From MFD04580-c1 sp963702995 (lineage in GTDB: Bacteria > Planctomycetota > Phycisphaerae > Tepidisphaerales > Tepidisphaeraceae): DNA of 64,000 nt. Shown piece by piece: positions 7,722-14,742 of this stretch. Every line of letters starts with the position of its first letter. Position 1 is the first letter of the stretch. The stretch lies in NCBI GenBank assembly GCA_963702995.1, contig OY969783.1:868001-932000 (forward strand). Direction: 5' to 3'. Below the pieces are notes generated by a model. The model saw only the letters and a list, made by a program, of their open reading frames with translations, was not told the DNA's origin and ran no database searches. A program made the position numbers and the translations under genes.

Positions 7722-9248
7722 TCACCCCGCCTCGGGCTCGCTGCGACGCGCGCGGCTGGGGATCGGCGGGGGCGCGGATCGCGCGGGCTCGGCGGCGGCG
7801 CGGGGCGATTCGGCGGAGCGGCCGCCGGACTTGTCGGCGGCGGCCTTCTCGTTGGCGGCCACCTTGTCAGCCTTTTCCTGCGTGTGCTCCGCTTCGAGCT
7901 CCTCGAACAGCGCCTGCTCTTCGGCCGTGAGCCCCGTGGCGCCGGACGACATCGCAACCGAGCCGACCAGCTCGGCGTTGGCCTCCAACTCGGCAAGCAT
8001 CTCTTCGGCTTTGACGGCGTCGCTGGTGATTTCTTCGGTATCGGGAAGCTGGGCGCTCTGCCCCTGTTGCACCAGCTCGAGATTGTGCAGGTGGGTGCTG
8101 ACCACGTTGATTTGCTGGTTCAAGACCCCAAGCAGTTGCTGCCGTCGCTCCAGGTCCTTGCGGAGCTGGAGGAGCTGGCTGGTAACCCGCCGCTTGGTGA
8201 TCGAGCCGGCGGCTTCCTTGAACTGGCGAACCAGCGCTTCCTCCTGCTGCTCGAGCGAGCCCAGGTCTTCGTAAGCGCGGTCCCGCTGTTGGCTTAACGC
8301 GGTGCGGCGCTCCGAGAGGTAGGCCACCTTCTTCTCTTCATCCCCTTTGCGCCCGAAGAGGGATTTCATTCGGTCGATGAGTGGCATAGCAGAACCTCCC
8401 GACGCGGACGCGTTCGTACCCCGAGCGCTCCAGTGGGTGGACGGCGCCGAGCCTTCACTATACATGACAAACCGGCCTTCTAGACGCTTGGCGACCAGCC
8501 CGGCTTTCCCTTTGGCGTATGCCTTCAGCTCGGCCTCGACAAGAGGGGCCGGGAGCTTCAGCTTCGTGGCAAGCCGCTCGGCGGCGATCCCGCCGGTTGA
8601 TAGCTCCAGGCGCGACTGTTCGATCTCGTCCCGGACCCGCTGGCGCTTCTCCTCGTCCCCTTCGGGGTCGAAAAGATCGGCGATGTTCTTGGCCTCCGGC
8701 GGCCCGGTGACCGTCCATCCCCCGGCGCCGTTGGGCTCGACGAGAATCACCGAGCGGCCTGCGTGCCGGTCGGCCAGTTCGTGGGCCTCCAGCGAAAAAC
8801 CGCTCGTGCTCATGACCACCACGGTTGCCGGCACGCCGCCGAGGCTGGGGGGCAGCGAGCCGAGCATTCGCTGAAGCTCGGCCGTCTCCATCGGTTGCGG
8901 GTCTTCCCCGGCGATCAACGCACGAGTCGGCGAGGCGCAGATCACGCGCAGGCGGCCGACGGTCTGGCGAAAGAAGAAGAGCCGCTTCTGGGAGAGCGTC
9001 ACTTCCAGCGTCTCGCCGAGCGGCATCCGGCTTTGCAGCTCGCGATCCGGGCGGCCCATCTCGCTCATCAGCCGCTTCACCTCCAGGGCGTGGTCATAGC
9101 GAGAGACATCCCGAATGAGAGTGGTAATTGCCCGATTGCCGGTGACCGTGTCCAGGCGCAGCCGATCGTCCGCCAGCAGCTTCTGAATGTGAGCCGACAG
9201 CATCTGCTCGCGATGGCGATGGATCGACGGGTCTGAAGAGCTTTTCAT
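7722..9248 (-). CDS. Winged-helix module continuous with ESCRT-III-like protein C
   Basis: The open frame runs from about 9248 to 7722. Residues 1-180 form an unrecognised alpha/beta region (PATVVVMSTSGFSLEAHELA). Residues 201-263 look like a winged helix (GGIAAERLATKLKLPAPLV, ending GRFVMY). A low-complexity stretch follows, then MPLIDRMKSLFGRKG at 8387, where a 221-residue ESCRT-III-like protein begins. That part has a basic helical hairpin, then EEMLAELEANAEL and EEQALFEELEAE, matching the last helices and acidic tail of CHMP4/Snf7 in order and spacing. A GGGAGG site precedes the internal ATG, so two proteins are likely, with the upstream stop either bypassed or lost to a frameshift. Upstream start is uncertain (9275 TTG, 9263 or 9248 ATG). 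Confidence 0.6.
   Translation of the reverse strand: MKSSSDPSIHRHREQMLSAHIQKLLADDRLRLDTVTGNRAITTLIRDVSRYDHALEVKRLMSEMGRPDRELQSRMPLGETLEVTLSQKRLFFFRQTVGRLRVICASPTRALIAGEDPQPMETAELQRMLGSLPPSLGGVPATVVVMSTSGFSLEAHELADRHAGRSVILVEPNGAGGWTVTGPPEAKNIADLFDPEGDEEKRQRVRDEIEQSRLELSTGGIAAERLATKLKLPAPLVEAELKAYAKGKAGLVAKRLEGRFVMYSEGSAPSTHWSARGTNASASGGSAMPLIDRMKSLFGRKGDEEKKVAYLSERRTALSQQRDRAYEDLGSLEQQEEALVRQFKEAAGSITKRRVTSQLLQLRKDLERRQQLLGVLNQQINVVSTHLHNLELVQQGQSAQLPDTEEITSDAVKAEEMLAELEANAELVGSVAMSSGATGLTAEEQALFEELEAEHTQEKADKVAANEKAAADKSGGRSAESPRAAAEPARSAPPPIPSRARRSEPEAG
8388..8400 (-). promoter_or_regulatory. Internal ribosome-binding site for ESCRT-III-like protein C
   Basis: On the minus strand GGGAGGTTCTGCT directly precedes ATG (8385-8387), a near-ideal Shine-Dalgarno site with 7-base spacing, in the middle of an otherwise continuous open frame. 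The protein that would start here begins MPLIDRMKSLFGRK, the same way as the neighbouring protein B. This supports separate translation of the C-terminal 221 residues from 8387 to 7722. Confidence 0.65.
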
Positions 9249-9275
9249 GGTTGCCAGCGCCATCCCTTCGGCCAA

Positions 9276-10315
9276 TTATACCGGGGCGACTTCCTCGTGC
9301 GACGGGCGCTGGAAATGGGGAGTCTCCCCGTTTATTCCGCATCGGGGGCAATATCGAGCGCCCGCCGGCAGGGGCGACTGGCACCGCTCGGCGGCGCATC
9401 GATTGTCGGCCGCCGGGACTGCCTGCGCCACGCGCAGCGTAGGCGCCCGCAACATGGGACCGCGCAGCGACGCCATCTCTCGCAGGCGGTTCGCCAGCGA
9501 CTGGCGAACGACAGGGCTGATCGCCCGGCCGTACCGTCGCTGGACTGCCCCGGCGAGCATCATCACCGCGCCCCAGGGCGACCCGATGGCGATCATCGCG
9601 GCCGCGCCGACCAGCCAGACCGGCCGCAACCCAATCCCCACGTGCGGCAGGAACGTCGGCGCGAGCGCCTCGTGGATCGCGAGGCGATTGAACTGATCGA
9701 GGAACGACCGAACCGCCCGCGCGTGGAGGTGGACCTGGGCCCACTGGCAGGCGAACACGGCCGCCATCGTCCCGGACCAGAGCACGTACAGGGCGCGGAG
9801 CGCGGCCCGATCCCAAAGAGGGTCAAGCCAATGGTCGGCGATGCCCCGAGCAGATGCCCCATCGGCCCGCGGAACAGCGCCGGCAGCGCGGTTGCCAGCC
9901 AGGACCGCGGCCCGGACATGACGATGGCGAATAGCATCGCGCCGCACAGGACGGCGAGGCGCATCGCGTTGGGCCGCGGACAGATGCGATCGAGCGAGCG
10001 GTCGAGCCGCTGCGCTTCCGGGTCGGAACTGTTGAGCCGGAGCCATTCCCCCAGCCGCCCGAGCAGCATCCGCTCTTCGTGGATCACGTTCGCAAATGAG
10101 CGAGGCCAATAAAGTGCCGGCACGACGCCGAAGGTCAGGACGCCGACCAGGAGCGTGCGCAGCGAGCGGGGCGTCGCACCGCGAAGGGCGCTACTTCGCC
10201 GCTCCAGGTCGCGCGCGAGGGATTCGGTCCACTCGACGGCCTGATGCGATGAGGCGGGCGCGCGGGCCATCCGGTGCGCCACCGGCGCGAACGAAGTTGT
10301 TGCAGCCTGAATCAC
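9276..10315 (-). CDS. Multi-pass membrane protein with C-terminal zinc ribbon, frameshifted
   Basis: The N-terminal frame starts at a GTG at 10315, two bases after the stop of the previous gene. It gives a helical domain with a membrane segment (LLVGVLTFGVVPALYW) and further hydrophobic helices (MRLAVLCGAMLFAIVM, PTIGLTLFGI). Near 9805-9815 the frame changes and continues as LRALYVLWSGTMAAVFACQW, a further membrane segment (VWLVGAAAMIAIG), and a zinc ribbon CAAERCQSPL...YCPRCG. Joined length is about 345 residues. I do not recognise a family. The zinc ribbon resembles those of its operon neighbours. One base error in a GC run explains the break. Its stop directly abuts the winged-helix gene. 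Confidence 0.6.
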
Positions 10316-10317
10316 AC

Positions 10318-10818
10318 TCAGCTCCGCATTCGCCAGCCGGCCGCCCCGACGTTCCTATCCGACGCGGCGACAGCAGGCGGCTGGGTCGGGAACGGTACGG
10401 CCGCCACACGGCGACGCTGCTCGGTGGCATCCCGAAGCGTCAGGCTCTCCGCGTGAGTGAGGCTCCCCATGCCGTGCGCGGCGATCTTCGCGAGGACGCG
10501 ATCCAATTCCACATCGGCCGCCGTCATCGGCCCGACCCGCTTCGCAGCGTTGGTCAGATTCTGGCCGCAGCGACGACAGAAGCGCGCGTGGCCGGGGTTG
10601 ATGGCAGTGCAGCTGAGGCGGCCGCAACGAACGCTGTTCGCGACGGCGGGGTCCGAGAGAGGCGGCGGCGGCGAAGTCGGCAGAAGTAGCGGCCGCGTGA
10701 TCGACCGGATGCCTCCGGCCAACGCTTTGACGATCGCGATGATCGCCCAACTGCCGAAGAGCAGCGCGGTCAGGCCAATGACAGCGATGAAAACGAAGAT
10801 GGCGACAATCGGGTCCAT
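10318..10818 (-). CDS. Membrane-anchored zinc-ribbon protein
   Basis: The product is 166 residues. Residues 3-32 are hydrophobic (VAIFVFIAVIGLTALLFG) and form one or two membrane segments. A Pro-rich linker leads to a zinc ribbon near residues 65-90 with pattern C..CxxxxC, then FCRRCGQ. The C-terminal third is helical and polar (DVELDRVLAKIAAHG, LTHAESLTLRDATEQ). The family is unknown to me. It lies between the Ser/Thr kinase gene and the larger membrane zinc-ribbon gene, same strand, with 2-bp spacing to the latter, so the three are probably one transcript. The shared ribbon type in the kinase and in both membrane proteins suggests a common assembly; that is inference. Confidence 0.68.
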   Translation of the reverse strand: MDPIVAIFVFIAVIGLTALLFGSWAIIAIVKALAGGIRSITRPLLLPTSPPPPLSDPAVANSVRCGRLSCTAINPGHARFCRRCGQNLTNAAKRVGPMTAADVELDRVLAKIAAHGMGSLTHAESLTLRDATEQRRRVAAVPFPTQPPAVAASDRNVGAAGWRMRS

Positions 10819-10917
10819 ATTCGCTCGAAGTTGCAGCCCTCTATCGGGACGTCACCCTCGCACTCTGGTCACCGGGAACGATCATATCACCCCCGCCGAT
10901 CTACCCCGCCGATCGTA

Positions 10918-12036
10918 TCAAACCCGCGCTCCGCCGGGCGCGAGAACCTGCCCGCAGAAGATGCAGTATTGATCGCTCCCATCAGGATAGGCGCCGCATT
11001 GGGGGCAACGCCGAACGTTCTCGACAAGCTGCTTGCCGCAGTTCATGCAGAACTGGTCGCTCGCATCGACCGACTGCCGACACTGCGGGCAGGAGCCCGT
11101 CCGGGCAGCCGGCGCAACATTGGGGTGGGCCGGCGGCCCCCCGGGCACCTGCGGCACACGCGGCGGCGTCCGTAGGCCAGGCGGCGGCGCAAAGCCCGCG
11201 CCGCGGCCGGGCGGCAGCACCGGCGGCGGGGTGGACGTCGAAAGCGCCGCCAGAAAATCGGCGGCCGAGACGAATCGCTTGTCCAGCCGCGTATACGCTC
11301 GCCGAAACGCGTCATCCAGCGACTTGGGCACCGCCGGGTTCAGGTCGCTCGGCACTTCGGTGCCGGCGGGGCGTTCGCCGGTCAGCATTTCGTACATCAT
11401 GACGCCGCACGCATAAAGGTCGGCGCGCGGGTCAACGGCCGCCCCCGCCCGCTGCTCGGGCGGCATGTAATCGAGCGTGCCCGCGATCTCCCTTGCCTCG
11501 GGCGAACTGATCGATTGTGAGTAGGCGATCGATTCGGCGGTGGTCGTCGCCGCCCGCCCCAGGCCGAAATCGGTCACCTTCACCACGCCTTCAGCCCCAT
11601 ACCCTTCCCGCGCGGCCCGCTCGTGGACCAGGATGTTCTCCGGCTTGATGTCTCGATGAACGAGATTCTGCTTGTGGGCGTAGCCCAGCCCCGACAGGAC
11701 CTGCCGCATCACCGCGACCACGTCGGCCGGCTTGAGCGAGCGCGCACCGATCAGCGGCCGCAGGCTCGTCCCGGGGACGTACTCCATCGCCAGGTAAGCA
11801 GGGCTGGCATACGGGTCAAAGCCGATCGCCCGAACGATGTTCGGATGTTGAAGGCCATGCACCGCCGTCCCCTCGCTCTGGAGGTTGCGCAGGTATTGCG
11901 GGTCCGTCGGGATCTTGACGGCGACGAATTGGTCCACCCACACGTGATGGTGGGCCTTCCACACCTCGCCAAAGGTCCCCGCGGCGATGCGCTCGGTCAG
12001 GATGTACTCACCGACGCGTTGATTGGCACTTGGCAT
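10918..12036 (-). CDS. Serine/threonine protein kinase with C-terminal double zinc ribbon
   Basis: This is a Hanks-type kinase of 372 residues. The glycine loop is IAAGTFGEVW (17-26), the ATP lysine is K41 in VAVKIP, the catalytic loop is HRDIKPEN (127-134), and the metal motif is DFG (156-158), with DYMPPEQ as the activation-segment end, so it should be active. After a Pro/Gly-rich linker it ends in two zinc ribbons: CPQCRQ...FCMNCGKQ and CPQCGAY...YCIFCGQ. No membrane segment is visible. The start at 12036 is preferred over the frame opening at 12108 because GGAG lies 8 bases upstream and the kinase fold begins directly. It heads the minus-strand cluster with the ESCRT-III-like genes and may regulate it. 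Confidence 0.88.
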   Translation of the reverse strand: MPSANQRVGEYILTERIAAGTFGEVWKAHHHVWVDQFVAVKIPTDPQYLRNLQSEGTAVHGLQHPNIVRAIGFDPYASPAYLAMEYVPGTSLRPLIGARSLKPADVVAVMRQVLSGLGYAHKQNLVHRDIKPENILVHERAAREGYGAEGVVKVTDFGLGRAATTTAESIAYSQSISSPEAREIAGTLDYMPPEQRAGAAVDPRADLYACGVMMYEMLTGERPAGTEVPSDLNPAVPKSLDDAFRRAYTRLDKRFVSAADFLAALSTSTPPPVLPPGRGAGFAPPPGLRTPPRVPQVPGGPPAHPNVAPAARTGSCPQCRQSVDASDQFCMNCGKQLVENVRRCPQCGAYPDGSDQYCIFCGQVLAPGGARV

Positions 12037-12127
12037 GACTATGCTCCGAACGATCGATCCGCCCAGCCGCACGAGCCCGGACGAACCCGTATCTACGATC
12101 CACTTCAACGTGGGCGAGCACGCCCCC

Positions 12128-12520
12128 TCAACTTACCTTCTCAGCGATCCAGTCACAGGTGAACAAATTGTAGACGCCTGCCAAAAGGATAGCGGCCGCG
12201 AAGAATGTCCAGGCCATCGCGCCCCTGATTCCCCAATCGAACAGCCAGGCGAGTAACACCGCCTCGACGATGGTATACCCCACGACCAGCGCGCCGCCGG
12301 CCGCGTTGCTTTCGGTGCGGGCGATTCGCCCAATCAGAAAGAAGCTCGCCCACGGCACGACGAGCATGACGCCGAACCATGCCACGATGCGGCCGGTGCC
12401 GGAGACGATCGCCTGCTTCGACGCCTCGTCCATCCGCCACCACGAGATCGCGCCCGCAATCACCGCAAGCGTGGTCAACCCCGCGATGACCTTTCCTCCA
12501 ACGGTCTTCAGGAATTCCAT
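12128..12520 (-). CDS. Four-helix integral membrane protein, unknown
   Basis: The product from the ATG at 12520 is about 130 residues, with four predicted membrane segments: VIAGLTTLAVIAGAISWW, IVAWFGVMLVVPWASFFLIG, ALVVGYTIVEAVLLAWLF and MAWTFFAAAILLAGVYNLF. Between the second and third lies a short polar loop (RIARTESNAA). I do not recognise a family. It is the first gene of the minus-strand run, about 90 bp upstream of the kinase, and could share its promoter. The start is chosen because the upstream extension (to 12553) adds only polar residues before the first helix. The gap 12521-12966 to the divergent kinase-like gene holds no feature I can support. Confidence 0.62.
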   Translation of the reverse strand: MEFLKTVGGKVIAGLTTLAVIAGAISWWRMDEASKQAIVSGTGRIVAWFGVMLVVPWASFFLIGRIARTESNAAGGALVVGYTIVEAVLLAWLFDWGIRGAMAWTFFAAAILLAGVYNLFTCDWIAEKVS

Positions 12521-12966
12521 CGCGAGGGATTGTACCGGAACCGAGCACGACACGGCGTTATAAAGCGACTACCTTTCAAGACCCCGTTCTTGCGCAAACG
12601 GCAGAGCCGGGTGCATCTTCCGGGGTGGTGGGATGCCGCTCGGGATATCCATAAGGTGAGATCTTACAAGACATTGAGTCGTGGCTGCCGCGCATTGCGC
12701 TGTAGACAATCCGTCGCCCCGCGATGTCGTACTTGCGGCCGGGCGACCGGAACGTCTACCATACTTCGGACGGTCGCAGGGAGCCGCATCTCCGGCATGG
12801 ATCCGCCAAGATTGCAACGGTTTCGCAACGGTCGGACGAAGGTTCGGGCTTGTCGCACGTCGTGGCGCTTCGGACATTTGTGGGATCGCGTCTCGGCCGC
12901 TCCTGAAGCGGCGTTCGATCCTACGTCTCGGCACGACGGGGTCAGGCGAAGGCGAAAGGTGATCTC

Positions 12967-13734
12967 ATGGCCGCTTTCATGTTGCTCAATGCGATGCGAC
13001 GGTCGGACGAGGTCAAGCGGTTCGACTTCGCGCCCGGGCGGGTCGTCGGGGGCAAGTATCAGGTGGAGCGGCTGCTGGGGAGCGGCTCGGAAGGGGAGGT
13101 CTACGCGATCGTCGAGCGGGCGACGGGCATCCGCCGGGCCGCGAAGTTCTACTACCCCAATCGCGACCCGCGCGGCAAGGCGGCGATCACCTACGCCCGA
13201 AAGCTCGACGCGCTGCGACACTGCCCCATTCTCATGCAGTATCACCACCAGGAGACCGCCTACTTCCAGCGGCGCAAGGTGGTGGTCGTCGTCAGCGAAC
13301 TTGTCGAGGGACAGAAGCTCAGCGAGTTCCTGGCCGCCCAGCCCGAGCAGCGGCTCAGCACGTTCGAAGCGCTGCACGTCCTCTACGGCCTGGCCAAGGG
13401 GATCGCCCCGATCCACGCCCGGGGCGAATATCACGGCGACATCCACGACGACAACATCATGATCCGTCGCCAGGGGATCGGGTTTGACGTCAAGCTGCTC
13501 GACTTCTTCGACCTGGGCCGCCCCTCCCGGGTGAAGATCCAGAAGGACGTGTTGAACCTGGTCGAAGTCTTCCACACCATCGTCGGCGGCCGCTCCGTCT
13601 ACGCCGACCAGCCGCGCGTTGTCAAAGACATCATCCGCGGCCTCAAAGACTCCCTCATCCTCGCCCGCTTCAACAGCGCCGGCGACATCCAGCGGCACCT
13701 GGAGACGCTGGAGTGGGAGCAGGGGAAAGGATGA
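12967..13734 (+). CDS. Protein-kinase-like protein with altered catalytic motifs
   Basis: This 255-residue protein has the protein kinase fold: glycine loop LLGSGSEGEVY (37-46), Lys60 in RRAAKFYY, a catalytic-loop equivalent YHGDIHDDN (155-163) in place of HRDxxxxN, and LLDFFD (177-182) in place of DFG. Asp158 and Asn163 are retained, so it may still bind or transfer phosphate; similar loops occur in aminoglycoside-phosphotransferase-like and Rio/ABC1-like kinases. Start ATG 12967 follows AAAGGTGAT. The last four codons and the stop lie in a tandem-repeat arm (AAGGATGA), so the C-terminus may have been set by repeat insertion. It is divergent from the ESCRT-III-like cluster and may be functionally linked to it. 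Confidence 0.75.
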   Translation: MAAFMLLNAMRRSDEVKRFDFAPGRVVGGKYQVERLLGSGSEGEVYAIVERATGIRRAAKFYYPNRDPRGKAAITYARKLDALRHCPILMQYHHQETAYFQRRKVVVVVSELVEGQKLSEFLAAQPEQRLSTFEALHVLYGLAKGIAPIHARGEYHGDIHDDNIMIRRQGIGFDVKLLDFFDLGRPSRVKIQKDVLNLVEVFHTIVGGRSVYADQPRVVKDIIRGLKDSLILARFNSAGDIQRHLETLEWEQGKG

Positions 13735-13875
13735 AGGATGAAGCAGAAGGATGAAGGGCGCAACGGTTGATTGGGGGCGAGAACCAACCGTCCGTCTTAT
13801 TTTAATTCTTCGTTATTTCCGCCTCCCCGCTTTCTTCATCCTTCACCTTCATCCTTCATCCCTCTCCTCTCCCCT
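13725..13875. repeat. Hairpin repeat with AAGGATGA tandem arms
   Basis: The left arm (13725-13757) repeats GAAGGATGAAG; the right arm (13833-13862) repeats CTTCATCCTTCA, its complement. About 75 bp of AT-richer DNA separates them. The stop codon of the kinase-like gene falls in the left arm. The architecture matches the hairpins at 14521-14742 and 43231-43298, although the unit differs. The rest of the gap (13876-14254) shows no recognisable gene. Confidence 0.7.
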
Positions 13876-14254
13876 TCCCTCCTTTTCCGCACGACCTGAC
13901 TTATCGGACCTGAATTTCGTCGAGTGGCCGTTTTCAGCGGGGTCGATGGCTTGTCGGCGTCGCGGGGCGTGGTGATCCTGCCTCGTGGTGGTCGGCGTTG
14001 ACCGTGGGCGGCGCGAAAACGGCCGGTTTTGGTGAGTCGCGGCAACATCCGTTACAAGCCGAACGGCGGCGACGATTGGTGTTGCGACGGCCCGGCGCGG
14101 GCCGCCGCCGGCATCTCGCGGAAAAGCGGGGTGTTTCGATTCGACTTGCGGCCGCGGGGGTGCGCGTCTGAAGCAGTCGCGAACGTTCGGCGCGGCGCGG
14201 AACAGCGTTTGCCATCATCGGGCAGATCATCAGAAGAACTTTAGGAGCGATGCG

Positions 14255-14515
14255 ATGAACGAGAATGAGTTCCAGACCAAGCTGGCCGAGTTGATGGGCG
14301 AAATCAGCACGCTCCCGCCGACCGAACGCGTGAAGCTCGAAAAGCTCGCCGACGAAACCCGCGCCCGCCACGAGCGGCTGCGGCAAACGGTCAGCAGCCT
14401 CCAGGAAAGCCTGGACTACCTCCGCCTGAGCATCAAGTACCTCGTCTTCGACCTCGAAGCTACCCGCCGCGAAAACGGCTACCTCCGGAAGATGCTGGAA
14501 GAAACCAGTGAATGA
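14255..14515 (+). CDS. Conserved small coiled-coil protein
   Basis: This 86-residue protein is predicted helical throughout. The N-terminal half (KLAELMGEISTLPPTERVKL) contains the only prolines. The C-terminal half has heptad-like spacing in LRQTVSSLQESLDYLRLSIK, then YLVFDLEATRRENGYLRKML. I have seen this YLxFDLEATRRENxYLRKxLE ending in short planctomycete hypothetical proteins, so it is a conserved lineage-specific family of unknown role. Start ATG 14255 has TAGGAG upstream with good spacing. No signal or membrane segment is present; it is probably a cytoplasmic oligomer. It is bracketed on both sides by tandem-armed hairpin repeats. Confidence 0.75.
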   Translation: MNENEFQTKLAELMGEISTLPPTERVKLEKLADETRARHERLRQTVSSLQESLDYLRLSIKYLVFDLEATRRENGYLRKMLEETSE

Positions 14516-14520
14516 GGGGG

Positions 14521-14742
14521 AAATGCTGGAATGCTGGAATGCTGGAATGCTGGAATGCTGAATGCTGGAATGGGGGAACGCCGAAGAAAGGCTAAGTCAC
14601 TCTTACAGCATTCAGCGTTCTAATCTCCGAATCCGATTTCTTCCTTCCATTCAGCATTCAGCATTCCGCCTTCAGCATTCCGCCTTCCGCATTCCGCCTT
14701 CCGCATTCCGCCTTCCGCATTCCGCCTTCCGCATTTCCTCGA
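14521..14742. repeat. Hairpin repeat with GGAATGCTG tandem arms
   Basis: The left arm (about 14524-14569) is a tandem run of GGAATGCT. The right arm (about 14655-14735) is made of CATTCAGC and CATTCCGCCTTC units, the inverted complement of the left. A loop of about 85 bp lies between. It separates convergent genes (coiled-coil protein, plus; lipoprotein glycosidase, minus), where it could fold as a bidirectional terminator. The stop of the minus-strand gene (14743) directly abuts it. Confidence 0.75.

Noticed and set aside
14521..14742. Dense short repeats that could suggest a CRISPR array
   Set aside because: The repeats are head-to-tail 8-12-mers without unique spacers and the two halves are inverted; no cas genes are nearby.
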